64,000 bases of DNA, from contig CABZMF010000003.1 in assembly GCA_902526795.1 (NCBI GenBank), forward strand, positions 1 through 64,000, read 5' to 3'. Source of the DNA: an uncultured Fidelibacterota bacterium. GTDB lineage: Bacteria > Fidelibacterota > Marinisomatia > Marinisomatales > Marinisomataceae. The position numbers and the translations under genes were made by a program. Below, in pieces: positions 1 through 8,280 of this stretch. The stretch's first letter is position 1. Each line of letters opens with the position of its first letter. Below the pieces are notes generated by a model that saw only the letters and a list, made by a program, of their open reading frames with translations, had not been told where the DNA came from and searched no databases.

Positions 1-187
1 TTATTACAATGTCACTCAATAAAAATCCTAATAAAGGTGCAATTAAAGCTAATGATTTACTAGGAAATGCGTGACCAGATAATAGAGCAATTGCAATTAA
101 AGGTGTAAAATTATAAGGATGTGGCAAAACTCTTCCAAGAAAAACTATTAGGGCAAAAAATAAAATTAAAAATATATATTTTTTCAA
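1..187 (-). CDS. DUF6580-like putative transport protein, partial (C-terminus off window)
   Basis: The first 62 residues are visible: a hydrophobic N-terminal segment, then a segment reading RVLPHPYNFTPLIAIAL and a further hydrophobic helix with SD near its end. This matches the start of the DUF6580 family of small multi-pass putative transport proteins. The start is TTG at 187, chosen because AGGAG lies 7 nt upstream and because the TTG overlaps the TGA stop of the preceding NiSOD gene (TTGA), which implies translational coupling. The substrate is unknown. Its position beside a nickel enzyme makes a micronutrient role conceivable, but nothing in the visible part shows this. The gene runs off the left edge of the window. 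Confidence 0.6.
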   Translation of the reverse strand, partial: MKKYIFLILFFALIVFLGRVLPHPYNFTPLIAIALLSGHAFPSKSLALIAPLLGFLLSDIVI

Positions 188-660
188 TTCAAAGCTCCTA
201 AATGCTTTTTACCGTGTTCATCAAAATATAAGTTAACAAATTTATTTAAGTTTTCTAGCAATGAATCAGTCTTGGAAGTGTCAATAGTTTGTTTACACTT
301 CATCGCATCTTGAAGAATACTGTGCAGGACGGCTAATTGAGCATGATATAAATCTTTGCTTTCTTTTGAGTCGTCTCTCTTTTTAATCCTTTGAGTTAAA
401 AAATATTCGCTAATTATATTTTGAATATCTTGAGCATGTTGATCTTTGGTTATAATCCATCTTGTTACTTGATTTTGCTGCTGTAAATCATCCTGATTGG
501 ATTTAATGTAATTCATAGACTTTAAAATGGTAAAAGTGTGTTCTTCAATCATTTTAATTCTCATTGCATCATCATAAACCCCGCAAGGGACTTGACAATG
601 AGCGTAAAGCTGAGTTGAAGAAATTAAAATTATGGTAATAAAAAAATTTAAAAAATTCAT
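184..660 (-). CDS. sodN: Nickel-containing superoxide dismutase with Sec-type signal peptide
   Basis: The protein converts superoxide to H2O2 and O2 using a Ni hook formed by the mature N-terminus. The hook motif HCQVPCGVYD is at residues 21-30: His1, Cys2 and Cys6 of the mature enzyme are the known Ni ligands of the family. Residues 1-20 are a hydrophobic stretch ending LYA directly before that His, so signal peptidase cleavage would expose it. The rest is predicted helical, with the family pattern TRW-KDQHAQ-ISEYF near residues 66-90. Mature length (about 138) exceeds the roughly 117 of Streptomyces NiSOD. No SodX-type peptidase gene is adjacent; neighbours are a sulfotransferase 9 nt upstream and a DUF6580 gene downstream. 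There is no Shine-Dalgarno site; TAATTT lies 6 nt before the ATG. Family assignment is confident; the maturation route is inferred. Confidence 0.9.
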   Translation of the reverse strand: MNFLNFFITIILISSTQLYAHCQVPCGVYDDAMRIKMIEEHTFTILKSMNYIKSNQDDLQQQNQVTRWIITKDQHAQDIQNIISEYFLTQRIKKRDDSKESKDLYHAQLAVLHSILQDAMKCKQTIDTSKTDSLLENLNKFVNLYFDEHGKKHLGALN

Positions 661-669
661 GCAATAAAA

Positions 670-1773
670 TTATGTAAAGTATTCTTGATAAACAAAATCA
701 AAATCATCTAAAATTTGTTTTTTAGTAAAACCATAATCTTCAATTGATTTATTTTGATGTTTTTTAACATATTTCTTTTTTGAAAACTTTAAAACTTCGT
801 TCTCAAACTTTTTTGTCATTTTTTCGTTTATAAATTTATAGAACGATCTAACACTATTTTGTAAATCATTTTTAATTTGTGGATAAGTTAAGACCATAAA
901 TTGTTTTTTGTTGAGTCTTGATTTCACTTTTTCGGTTTCTTGATACCATTCAATTATTTCTAAATAAGTTTCTTTCCTTAATAATCCTAACTCTTTATCT
1001 GTAAGCAAATTACCAAATTTAACTTTCTCTTGAAGTGAAAAATATGAAGGGACAGTTTCTAAAGGATCTCTGACCAGAAAAATGAATCTAGCATCTGGGA
1101 ATACCTTTAAAATTGAATCAATTTTAAAAATGAATGGATTTGATTTTGATAGGTAAGGTTTGTTTTTATTTAAGAAAGCTTGTCTCTGGAAAAAATCTTT
1201 GCAAAATAACATAGATCTCATGTTTCTATTATCATTTTTTGAATTATCTCTATAAACATGTTTAATAAAATTTTTAGTTTTTACGTCAAACTTTAACCAA
1301 GGAATTAAATGATTTGATACCCAAAGAGAATCAAGCTTATGAATGAAAAGAAGCATTTCATCCTCTTCAACATTATCTAACTTAACTTGATGTCCTTTAT
1401 TCTTTTTTTCAATTTGATCAATCTTAAAATATTTGAGAGCATACGTTATAAATGATAAAAGCTTTCTTAATGAAAGAGATGGAATAATTAAATCCAACGT
1501 TGTAGAGGTTGAAAATTGATTTGAATCGGAAATTAATTTATGAAAAAATGTTGTGCCACTTCTATTAACTCCCATTATAAAAATAGGTTTTTTAACTTTT
1601 GCTTTTTCAAATTCAGGGACCAAAATATAATCTAAAAAGAGAAAAATTCTGTTTAAAATGATTATGAAAGGACAAAAAATTAAAAATAATATTAAAAAAA
1701 AATATTTTTTGTTTCTAAAAAGAACTATAACAGAAGAATAATAAATTCCAAAAGTAGAATTAGACTGAAACAT
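670..1773 (-). CDS. Sulfotransferase family protein, membrane-anchored
   Basis: A sulfotransferase of the Sulfotransfer_3 type, expected to move sulfate from PAPS to an acceptor. The 5'-phosphosulfate loop is GVNRSGTTFFHKL at residues 68-80, and a 3'-phosphate-binding segment near residues 225-240 reads FPDARFIFLVRDPLETVPSY. Residues 23-50 form a hydrophobic N-terminal anchor, so the enzyme probably sits at the cytoplasmic membrane with a lipid or glycan acceptor. It begins 7 nt after the Lys-rich gene stop and precedes sodN by 9 nt. The acceptor cannot be told from sequence. No PAPS-synthesis gene is in the window. The family call is firm; substrate and role are open. Confidence 0.8.
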   Translation of the reverse strand: MFQSNSTFGIYYSSVIVLFRNKKYFFLILFLIFCPFIIILNRIFLFLDYILVPEFEKAKVKKPIFIMGVNRSGTTFFHKLISDSNQFSTSTTLDLIIPSLSLRKLLSFITYALKYFKIDQIEKKNKGHQVKLDNVEEDEMLLFIHKLDSLWVSNHLIPWLKFDVKTKNFIKHVYRDNSKNDNRNMRSMLFCKDFFQRQAFLNKNKPYLSKSNPFIFKIDSILKVFPDARFIFLVRDPLETVPSYFSLQEKVKFGNLLTDKELGLLRKETYLEIIEWYQETEKVKSRLNKKQFMVLTYPQIKNDLQNSVRSFYKFINEKMTKKFENEVLKFSKKKYVKKHQNKSIEDYGFTKKQILDDFDFVYQEYFT

Positions 1774-1780
1774 CTAATAA

Positions 1781-1993
1781 TTACTTTTTATCTTTATCTT
1801 TCTTTAGAACAGCTTTTTTCTTTGGTGCAGCTTTTTTCTTAGGAGAAGCTTTTTTGGAAGCGACTTTCTTGGGGGTAGCCTTCTTTGGGGTAGCTATTAC
1901 AATTTTATTTTTTAGCAATTCAGCTCTCTTAGCTTTTATCTTTAGTCGTCTTTTTTTTTGTTTGCGTTTAGCATTTTTTTGTTTTTTATTCAC
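1781..1993 (-). CDS. Lys-rich, histone-H1-like low-complexity protein
   Basis: A 70-residue protein that is very rich in Lys and Ala, with a basic N-terminus and a C-terminal run of ATPKK, ASKK, SPKK and APKKK units. Such tails resemble histone H1-like and HU-extension proteins that bind nucleic acid. It also looks like small basic proteins often called by composition alone. The start is GTG at 1993: AAAGGAG lies about 9 nt upstream and the GTG overlaps the TGA of the preceding 36-aa gene (GTGA). No globular domain is visible. DNA or RNA binding is an inference from charge. The A-rich repeats make its length prone to variation between strains. Confidence 0.6.
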   Translation of the reverse strand: MNKKQKNAKRKQKKRRLKIKAKRAELLKNKIVIATPKKATPKKVASKKASPKKKAAPKKKAVLKKDKDKK

Positions 1994-2100
1994 TTAGAAT
2001 TATCTCCTTTAAAAATCATTATATATAACGCTATATGGGCAGCTATAAAAACAATAAAAAAATAAATTGGAAATAATAAATCGTGCCAAAAGTTGCTCAT
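1990..2100 (-). CDS. 36-aa single-pass membrane peptide
   Basis: A short gene starting ATG at 2100 with AAGGA 6 nt upstream and ending TGA at 1990-1992, inside the GTG start of the Lys-rich gene. The peptide begins MSNFWHDLLFPIYFF and has one hydrophobic helix (residues 8-30) followed by a polar KGDNSK tail. The good ribosome site and stop/start coupling argue for real translation. I do not recognise the family. It may anchor or regulate a neighbour, or only serve to couple translation of the Lys-rich protein. Confidence 0.5.
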   Translation of the reverse strand: MSNFWHDLLFPIYFFIVFIAAHIALYIMIFKGDNSK

Positions 2101-2118
2101 AATAGTCCTTTCTTATTA

Positions 2119-2631
2119 CTACTTTAAATTTTTGCGTAGAAACTGAACTTCAACAGAGTAATCATAGCCGTCTAAAGTCCCCGCTTCCTTAAATTGCGAA
2201 CCACACTCTTCAAAATCAAATCTTTTATGAAACCTTATTGAACCAGGATTTGGAGGCAAAATATTAACCTCACACAATATATAGTCATAACCTTCTGATG
2301 CTGAAAAATAAAATAAATCATTATATAGTGCTGAACCAATCTTTTCATTCTGAAACTTTGGCAGTACTGAAATTCGATCTATGTAAATAAAATTTGAGAA
2401 TCTTTTTGAAATCCATTCATAGTTTGTACTATCATATTTTTTATTTTCTGGTAAGCATAATAAAAATCCAGCAGGATGGCCATTAAATTTCGCAACTTTA
2501 CAGTAGTTAGCCATTAGAAGTAATAGTTCTAGCCTATCTTTTTGCAAAAAGCCAACTTGAGGTTTATTTATGTTATTTGATTCAAGAACAAAATCAAATA
2601 AGTCTTCTGAATAATCAGTCAGTTCAATCAT
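2119..2631 (-). CDS. GNAT-family N-acetyltransferase
   Basis: A 170-aa acetyltransferase of the GNAT fold, expected to transfer acetyl from acetyl-CoA to an amine. The central strand and pyrophosphate loop read YIDRISVLPKFQNEKIGSAL near residues 82-101, where QNEKIG is a variant of the family Q/R-x-x-G-x-G/A motif. A later segment containing PNPGSIRFHKRFDFEE matches the usual motif B helix in which an Asn or Ser and an aromatic contact CoA. Substrate unknown. It leads the minus-strand run that continues through the small membrane peptide (18 nt gap). No clear Shine-Dalgarno site is seen before the ATG. Confidence 0.8.
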   Translation of the reverse strand: MIELTDYSEDLFDFVLESNNINKPQVGFLQKDRLELLLLMANYCKVAKFNGHPAGFLLCLPENKKYDSTNYEWISKRFSNFIYIDRISVLPKFQNEKIGSALYNDLFYFSASEGYDYILCEVNILPPNPGSIRFHKRFDFEECGSQFKEAGTLDGYDYSVEVQFLRKNLK

Positions 2632-2679
2632 TTTTATTAATAAATGTATAGAGTATTTATTATAAACATAAATCTTGAT

Positions 2680-3246
2680 TTAAGATTCTATTAAAGTAGA
2701 AGTTGGCGCAACTGCATTTTCAGCAACACCTACAAAAAAAGCAGTAAAACCAATAAACAATGTTAAAGAAATAAACATTAATATAAATGCAACAATACAA
2801 ACTCCAACTGCTCTAACGGTACTATTAAAATCAAGAGCTTGTCGGACTGCTATTGTCATTGCCGCGATTTGTAAAATTAAAACAACTGGATCAATAAAAT
2901 AATTTATGACTGGAAAAACCTTCAAAATAACTAGTAGACCTGGAGCATAAGCAAATCCTAATGTTCTTATCAATTCTCCTGTATTAGATTCAGTTTCAGG
3001 CTCAGGAAGAATTCTTGTTCCAACAAATGCAATGAAAAATGCCCAAATGACAAATCTAATTAAACTCCCCATTATACCCTGAACAAGAGAAATTGGTGCT
3101 AATCCTCCAATCATAAGTCCCTGAACTACAGCTACTAGTACTACTGTCATCATTGCTTGATCTGTGAATTTTTTGTCTTTTTCTACCTCCTCGTAGAAAT
3201 TGACGTCTAAAAAAATTGCTTTTTGTAATCTTTGAAAATAATTCAT
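2680..3246 (-). CDS. Yip1-domain integral membrane protein
   Basis: A roughly 188-aa protein with about five hydrophobic segments after a cytoplasmic N-terminus ([15 protein letters not shown], then a charged [10 protein letters not shown] stretch). This is the usual layout of bacterial Yip1 family proteins: a short amphipathic start and a conserved AYAPGL segment in the third helix (here [12 protein letters not shown]). The start chosen is the ATG at 3246, preceded by GGGAGC and overlapping the queF stop as ATGA; a longer reading from 3267 begins within queF. Role unknown. Its coupling to queF may be only operon packing, though a membrane function linked to queuosine precursors cannot be excluded. 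Confidence 0.7.
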   Translation of the reverse strand: MNYFQRLQKAIFLDVNFYEEVEKDKKFTDQAMMTVVLVAVVQGLMIGGLAPISLVQGIMGSLIRFVIWAFFIAFVGTRILPEPETESNTGELIRTLGFAYAPGLLVILKVFPVINYFIDPVVLILQIAAMTIAVRQALDFNSTVRAVGVCIVAFILMFISLTLFIGFTAFFVGVAENAVAPTSTLIES

Positions 3247-3659
3247 TTTAAAGCTCCCTCTACACATGTGGTATCAAATCCACCTCTGGTATTATAAATA
3301 GTTGTTATCCTAATTTTTGGAGTATTTAATATGTTTTTGAGGTCATCATAAATTCTTTTTGTTGCAGCTTCTTGATAAATCCCGACATTCCTAAAGCTTA
3401 CGAAGTAGTATTTCAATGATTTCAATTCAACGCACTTTCCACCTTCAGGATAATATTCAATTATAACATCTGCAAGGTCTGGAAGGCCGCTAAATGGGCA
3501 TACTGCACTAAATTCTCTTGTCTTTGTTTCGATGTATTGATTTTTACCATCAAAATCAAAAGTCTCTAAGAATGAGGAATCAATATGATCTTCACTTAAA
3601 AAACTAAACTCTTTACCATCAGCTTTAGCCAATTTTTCCTCCATAATATTTGCAGCCAT
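3243..3659 (-). CDS. queF: NADPH-dependent 7-cyano-7-deazaguanine (preQ0) reductase QueF
   Basis: Catalyses reduction of preQ0 to preQ1, the last step before insertion into tRNA. The single-domain type: the catalytic Cys lies in [10 protein letters not shown] and the family motif appears as ELKSLKYY, followed by [10 protein letters not shown]. Length of about 138 aa fits unimodular QueF. I place the start at the ATG at 3659 (AGGCGG 5 nt before); a GTG at 3674 and an ATG at 3644 are alternatives. It overlaps the 3' end of queD by about 35 nt and is coupled to the Yip1 gene. Together with queC, queE and queD it completes the pathway from GTP (via FolE) to preQ1. Confidence 0.93.
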   Translation of the reverse strand: MAANIMEEKLAKADGKEFSFLSEDHIDSSFLETFDFDGKNQYIETKTREFSAVCPFSGLPDLADVIIEYYPEGGKCVELKSLKYYFVSFRNVGIYQEAATKRIYDDLKNILNTPKIRITTIYNTRGGFDTTCVEGALK

Positions 3660-3996
3660 AGGTACCGCCTTCACTTACAGATATTGAATATAATCCACTT
3701 AAATCTTTTTCTAATTTATTCCAAATCCACATTGCTATTTGCTCTGTGGTTGGATTTGATAAACCTTTAATATCATTTAAAAATTTATGATCAAGATATT
3801 TGTGAATTTTTTCTTGATAAAGAGAATCAATATCGTAAAAATCAATCATCCAACCTTCATTTTTTAATTCGTATCCAGAAACTTCAATAGTAATTGCAAA
3901 TGTATGTCCGTGCAGATCACCACAAGGGTGATTTTTTCTTAAAGCAGTAAGTTTTCTTGCTGCATGAAATTCATATTTTCTTTTTAATCTAAACAT
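3625..3996 (-). CDS. queD: 6-carboxy-5,6,7,8-tetrahydropterin synthase QueD
   Basis: Converts 7,8-dihydroneopterin triphosphate to 6-carboxytetrahydropterin in queuosine synthesis. From the ATG at 3996 the protein has the catalytic Cys25 and the zinc pair H29-G-H31 in [12 protein letters not shown], a conserved [12 protein letters not shown] segment and [21 protein letters not shown]. One oddity: where most members have an AAH zinc ligand, this one reads FHAARKL, so the usual His is Arg14 and a His sits three residues earlier (His11). The C-terminal [11 protein letters not shown] matches the ET-x-x-G region loosely. It starts 1 nt after the queE stop. Placement between queE and queF makes the role secure despite the altered motif. 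Confidence 0.9.
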   Translation of the reverse strand: MFRLKRKYEFHAARKLTALRKNHPCGDLHGHTFAITIEVSGYELKNEGWMIDFYDIDSLYQEKIHKYLDHKFLNDIKGLSNPTTEQIAMWIWNKLEKDLSGLYSISVSEGGTYGCKYYGGKIG

Positions 3997-3997
3997 A

Positions 3998-4630
3998 TTA
4001 ATCAATTCCCATTATTTTATGAGTTTGCAAGCTTAAACGCCACAACGGATTTTCGATACAGTATGATACACTTTGCAAGATATTTTTTTGAAAATCCTTT
4101 CCATCCATAGGCTGAATGAAAAAATGATCGAAATCGAAATCTTGGAATTCTTCTGGGTCTAATCCTTCTTGTGGATAAACTAATTTAATTTCATTGCCAT
4201 AGTCAAGGTTAAACTCGGCTCCTTTTTTTGGACTTACGCATATCCAATCTATATTTTTGGGAGGAAGTATGGTTCCGTTCGTTTCTATTGCTACTTTAAA
4301 TTTTCTTTCATGCAGTAAATCAATTAATTCTCCATTTAATTGTAATAATGGCTCACCGCCAGTGAAGACAACTAATTTATCATTTGAATTTTTATCCCAA
4401 ATTTCATCAATTTTTTTTGCTAAAGATTCTGCATTTTGATATTTGTTTCCGTTGATGCCGTCAGTTCCTACAAAATCTGTATCACAAAAATTACAGATCG
4501 CTTTTTCTCTATTTTTTTCTAAACCTGACCAAAGGTTACATCCTGAAAATCTACAAAAGACTGCATGTTTTCCAGTATGAAATCCTTCTCCTTGAAGTGT
4601 AAAATAGATTTCTTTTACAGAATAACTCAT
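3998..4630 (-). CDS. queE: 7-carboxy-7-deazaguanine synthase QueE (radical SAM)
   Basis: Radical-SAM enzyme that contracts 6-carboxytetrahydropterin to 7-carboxy-7-deazaguanine. The 4Fe-4S ligands are C31, C46 and C49, a CX14CX2C arrangement known for some QueE in place of CX3CX2C. The N-terminus SVKEIYFTLQGEGFHTGKHAVFCR is split by the conserved QGEG; GGEPLLQ follows near residue 92, and the C-terminal LSLQTHKIMGI is the family ending. Its ATG overlaps the queC stop (ATGA). Length 210 aa is normal. All evidence is consistent with an active enzyme. Confidence 0.95.
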   Translation of the reverse strand: MSYSVKEIYFTLQGEGFHTGKHAVFCRFSGCNLWSGLEKNREKAICNFCDTDFVGTDGINGNKYQNAESLAKKIDEIWDKNSNDKLVVFTGGEPLLQLNGELIDLLHERKFKVAIETNGTILPPKNIDWICVSPKKGAEFNLDYGNEIKLVYPQEGLDPEEFQDFDFDHFFIQPMDGKDFQKNILQSVSYCIENPLWRLSLQTHKIMGID

Positions 4631-5307
4631 ATATACCTTGTTGGATCGGAAATCCCTGCAGATTTAAATCCTTCCTTCCTTAAAATACACGCATCGCACT
4701 CACCGCAAGATAATCCATCAATAGATGGATCATAACATGAGTGTGTAAGAGAGTAGTTTACGTTTAACTTTGTACCTTTAATAATAATTTTAGCTTTTGT
4801 ATAATTAATTAATGGAGTATGAATATTTATTTTTTCATTTCCTTGTGCGAATTTAGTACCCTCATTTGCCATCTTTTCGAAGGCTTCAATAAATTCAGGC
4901 CTGCAATCAGGATAGCCACTGTAATCCAATGCATTAACACCAATGAAAATATCAAAAATATTATTTACTTCTGCAAAAGCTAGTGCATAAGAGAGGAATA
5001 TTGTATTTCTTACCGGAACATATGTTATAGGAATTTCTTTTCCAATGTCTTGATTTTTAGGTACTTCGATATTGTCAGTTAAAGCAGAATTTCCAAATTG
5101 CTCTAAATCAATTTTAATTAGTTTGAAAGGAACGTCTGCTGATTTAGCAATTTTTTTTGCTGCTGAAATTTCAAACTTATGCCTTTGTCCATAATCAAAT
5201 ATAAGTGCTGTAACATCATAATTTTCTAAAGCAATGTTCAAAACAGTAGAAGAATCTAGACCGCCACTAAGTAATACAATGCATTGTTTTTTAATCTTTA
5301 CGCTCAT
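4627..5307 (-). CDS. queC: 7-cyano-7-deazaguanine synthase QueC
   Basis: ATP-dependent conversion of 7-carboxy-7-deazaguanine and ammonia to preQ0. The PP-loop SGGLDSS is at residues 14-20. Four Cys for structural zinc are C191, C201, C204 and C207 at the C-terminus. It is the first gene of queC-queE-queD-queF. The upstream 56-nt space to the divergent glycosyltransferase shows no Shine-Dalgarno site and no convincing preQ1 riboswitch. Length 226 aa is typical. Confidence 0.95.
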   Translation of the reverse strand: MSVKIKKQCIVLLSGGLDSSTVLNIALENYDVTALIFDYGQRHKFEISAAKKIAKSADVPFKLIKIDLEQFGNSALTDNIEVPKNQDIGKEIPITYVPVRNTIFLSYALAFAEVNNIFDIFIGVNALDYSGYPDCRPEFIEAFEKMANEGTKFAQGNEKINIHTPLINYTKAKIIIKGTKLNVNYSLTHSCYDPSIDGLSCGECDACILRKEGFKSAGISDPTRYI

Positions 5308-5352
5308 GAAGATTTAATTTAAAAAAAAATGGCTTATAAGATTGCCTCTAAA

Positions 5353-5358
5353 TAATTT
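5353..5358 (+). promoter_or_regulatory. Candidate leaderless -10 element for GT2 gene
   Basis: TAATTT, then 5 nt (ATTAA), then the ATG at 5364; no Shine-Dalgarno site lies between. Confidence 0.4.
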
Positions 5359-5363
5359 ATTAA

Positions 5364-6173
5364 ATGCCATCAATATCTGTTATCATATCAACATATAATA
5401 AGCCTCATTTTTTAGAAAAAGTGCTTACAGGGTACTCCCTTCAAACTTTTAATGATTTTGAAATTATTATTGCAGATGATGGATCTTCAAATGAAACTAA
5501 AGAAATAGTTATAGCATTTGAGGGTTTAATTCCCCAAAAAATTTATCATGTTTGGCATGAAGACAATGGATTTAGAAAATGTAAAATATTAAATAATGCA
5601 ATTTTGAAATCTTCAAATGATTATTTAGTTTTTTCGGATGGTGATTGTATTCCTGATTCTCACTTCTTAGAAACACACTCTAGATTAGCTCAAAAAGGTC
5701 ATTTTCTTTCTGGTGGTCATTTTCCTATTACAAAAAAAGTATCCAACTTATTAACAATAGGAGATATTAAATCCCAAATCTGCTTTAGCAAAAAGTATCT
5801 TTTAAAAAAAGGTCAACCGATTGGAAAAAACTATTTTAAGTTAGTCAAAAATCAATTTTTAGCACGTTTTTTAGATCAATTGACTCCAACTAAAACAACT
5901 TTTAATGGCAATAATTCTTCTGCTTGGAGATCTGATATTATCAAAGCAAGGGGATTTGATGAACGAATGGAATATGGAGGTCTTGATTGTGAGCTTGGGT
6001 ATAGGCTAAATAATAATGGTATCAAATCTCTTCAAGTTAGAAATAGAACAACTGTACTTCATCTTTATCATACAAGACCTTATAAAAATAAAGATGCTGT
6101 TAAAAAAAATAGATTAATAAGAAAATCGACGCTAGAAACTAAGATTACAAAAACTGATTTTGGAATTAATTAA
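5364..6173 (+). CDS. Family 2 glycosyltransferase with GT7-like C-terminal domain
   Basis: A cytoplasmic GT-A fold sugar transferase. The N-terminal nucleotide-binding part begins SISVIISTYNKPHFLEKVL and includes FEIIIADDGSS; the metal site is the DGD in VFSDGDCIPD near residues 92-101. The C-terminal part, with NGNNSSAWRSD and GGLDCELGYRL near residues 180-210, matches the Glyco_transf_7C extension that positions the acceptor. It is the first gene of a plus-strand glycan cluster and its stop overlaps the next start (TAATG). Sugar donor and acceptor are not determinable here; the neighbours point to a surface polysaccharide or phosphoglycan. Confidence 0.87.
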   Translation: MPSISVIISTYNKPHFLEKVLTGYSLQTFNDFEIIIADDGSSNETKEIVIAFEGLIPQKIYHVWHEDNGFRKCKILNNAILKSSNDYLVFSDGDCIPDSHFLETHSRLAQKGHFLSGGHFPITKKVSNLLTIGDIKSQICFSKKYLLKKGQPIGKNYFKLVKNQFLARFLDQLTPTKTTFNGNNSSAWRSDIIKARGFDERMEYGGLDCELGYRLNNNGIKSLQVRNRTTVLHLYHTRPYKNKDAVKKNRLIRKSTLETKITKTDFGIN

Positions 6174-7165
6174 TGCAAAATCTTAAAAGTTCAAACGCTA
6201 AAAGACGAAAACTTTTATATTATCTTTACTACACACCTTTGGTATATTTTTTTCCGAGCGTTATTTTCAGGTTGAGATTAAAAAATATATTAAATGATAG
6301 TTTTCAAAAAGAACATATTCAATCAAGAGTAAAATATTATTTTAAAAAAACCTCAAACTTTAGAGTTTCGAATAAAAGTAAAAAATTATCTGAATTATTT
6401 TGGAATCAGTTTTTTAAAAATAAGCAGAATTCACATTTTATAGATTTTTATATGTTGCTACGGTTTTTTAATAAGAAAAATAAAGTAGACTTTATCTATT
6501 CAACAAAAGATAATATAGATAGTTCTATTGCTAAGAAACATCCTCCATATCCAACATTTGTTAAATCAAGACCTATTGGTTCCAATAACCAAAATTCTAT
6601 TTTACTAAAGTTAAATCAAATAAAACTTTTTCATTTCATTAAAGATCCTGAAAAATTTGAAAATAAAAAAAATCAAGCTGTATGGAGAGGAGACATAAGA
6701 AATAATCCTCATCGGGAATATTTTGTTAAAAATTTTTATAAAATTCCTTTATTTGATATTGGACAAACTAGTCCGAAACAAGATGTGGAGTGGAGGAAAA
6801 GTTTTATGTCAATAAAAGATCAACTTAACTTCAAATTTATTTTCTGTTTAGAGGGAAAATGTATTTCAACAAATCTTCATTGGGCGATGAGCTCAAACTC
6901 AGTTTGTGTCATGCCTAAACCAAAGTATGAAAGCTGGTTTATGGAAGGAAAGCTTAAGGATGGAGTTCACTATATAAAAGTCAAAGATGATTTTTCAGAT
7001 GCGAAGAAAAAAATTGAATTTTACAATAATAATAATGATAAGTGTCTTGAAATCATAGATAATGCAAATAAATTTGTAGAACAATTTAAAAACTGTAAAC
7101 AAGAGAGATTGATTCAGCTTTTAATATTAAAGCAGTATTTTCAATTCACAGGACAAAATGAATAA
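6173..7165 (+). CDS. Family 90 (CAP10-like) glycosyltransferase
   Basis: A 330-aa protein of the Glyco_transf_90/CAP10 type, known for xylosyl- or glucosyltransfer in capsule and LPS modification. Supporting segments are FVKSRPIGSNNQ, the QAVWRGDIRNNPHRE block near residues 165-180, and KFIFCLEGKCISTNLHWAMSSNSVC near residues 220-245 (broken here only by description), where the acidic and Trp residues are conserved. A basic hydrophobic segment at residues 10-40 may associate with the membrane. It is translationally coupled on both sides (1-nt overlap upstream, 8-nt overlap downstream). Specificity unknown. Confidence 0.8.
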   Translation: MQNLKSSNAKRRKLLYYLYYTPLVYFFPSVIFRLRLKNILNDSFQKEHIQSRVKYYFKKTSNFRVSNKSKKLSELFWNQFFKNKQNSHFIDFYMLLRFFNKKNKVDFIYSTKDNIDSSIAKKHPPYPTFVKSRPIGSNNQNSILLKLNQIKLFHFIKDPEKFENKKNQAVWRGDIRNNPHREYFVKNFYKIPLFDIGQTSPKQDVEWRKSFMSIKDQLNFKFIFCLEGKCISTNLHWAMSSNSVCVMPKPKYESWFMEGKLKDGVHYIKVKDDFSDAKKKIEFYNNNNDKCLEIIDNANKFVEQFKNCKQERLIQLLILKQYFQFTGQNE

Positions 7166-8237
7166 AAAACAAACAATATTTTTTGACGTTCAAGAACTAT
7201 ACTACTTACCTCAATATCTACCCATATATAAAGAACTTCAAAAAGAAAATGTTTTTGAGACAAAATTTATTTTCCACCGTGGAAAATTTGATGATATAGT
7301 TAAAAAAATTATTAAAGAGGAATGTTTAACAACTTTTTGGGTTCAAAATAAAAATCATGCACTTAAATTTTACTTAACAGAGAAGCCAAATTGGATATTT
7401 CTGGGTAATACCTTCCCAGAATTAGATAAAATTCATATCCATAGTAAGACAGCACAACTTGGACACGGTGTTGGTCCAAAAAAGAGCTATTATTCAAAAT
7501 CAGATTCATCAACGACGGTTAGGTTTGTTGAAAGCGGTTATCGCTTCAAAAGGCTTTGCGAGATGTATCCTGAAGGTAGCTTTCAAAATGTTGGTTTTTG
7601 TAAAATGGATCCAATTGTTAATGGTGAAGAAGATGGAATTGACTTCACAGCTCTTGGATTAGACGAAAATAAAAAAACAATCTTGTATGCTCCAACTTTT
7701 TATCCGAGCAGTATAGAGCGTTTTTCAAAAAATTTTCCTGCTGATTTAGAAGATTATAATATAATTGTTAAACCACACTTTTTTTCAATGAGTAAGAAAA
7801 AATATCTCAAACAAAGAGAGTTACTTAATCATTGGGAATCATTTGATAACACATACTTAGCAAAGGTAGACGATTATTCGCTTTTACCCTTCTTGAAGTC
7901 TGCTGATTTAATGATTAGCGATGCTTCTAGCGCAATCATTGAGTTTGCTGCGCTTAATAAACCAGTTTTATGGTGTACTTTCTTACAATTAAGATGGAAT
8001 TATAGAGGAATCTTTTCCTACAGATTTAAAGCAAGGATGGATAAAGACTATGATGATTATGGTCAAATCGCTAGACCTGCAAATTCATACAATGAAATGA
8101 TTGAGCATTCTAAAAATCTTTTAGATTCTAATTTTGCATTATCCAATCATGCGAATGAATATCTAAAAAAACTTGCAGGAACCCTTGATGGTAAAGCTAG
8201 CAAAAGAATTGTCACTTTTTTATTAGAAAATTGCTAG
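7158..8237 (+). CDS. CDP-glycerol glycerophosphotransferase-family protein (TagB/TagF-like)
   Basis: A GT-B enzyme related to teichoic-acid primases and polymerases, moving glycerol phosphate (or a related polyol phosphate) from its CDP form. Key features: GHGVGPKKSYYSK near residues 98-110; LYAPTFYPSS near 171-180; VKPHF near 200; and a donor-site block LMISDASSAIIEFAALNKPV near 248-267 holding the SDxSS and E residues of the family. At 359 aa it consists essentially of the catalytic domain. It overlaps the GT90 gene by 8 nt and sits 43 nt before a TagD-like gene that would supply CDP-glycerol. In a Gram-negative this suggests a glycerol-phosphate-decorated surface glycan. Confidence 0.83.
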   Translation: MNKKQTIFFDVQELYYLPQYLPIYKELQKENVFETKFIFHRGKFDDIVKKIIKEECLTTFWVQNKNHALKFYLTEKPNWIFLGNTFPELDKIHIHSKTAQLGHGVGPKKSYYSKSDSSTTVRFVESGYRFKRLCEMYPEGSFQNVGFCKMDPIVNGEEDGIDFTALGLDENKKTILYAPTFYPSSIERFSKNFPADLEDYNIIVKPHFFSMSKKKYLKQRELLNHWESFDNTYLAKVDDYSLLPFLKSADLMISDASSAIIEFAALNKPVLWCTFLQLRWNYRGIFSYRFKARMDKDYDDYGQIARPANSYNEMIEHSKNLLDSNFALSNHANEYLKKLAGTLDGKASKRIVTFLLENC

Positions 8238-8280
8238 TATATATTTGGCTCAAATTTTTTAACTAGGACAATAGAAGAAA

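Noticed and set aside
5308..5363. preQ1 riboswitch upstream of queC
   Set aside because: The 56-nt space lacks the CCCTC/pseudoknot pattern of preQ1-I. Only a 3-bp GGC/GCC match before a T-run is present, too weak to call.
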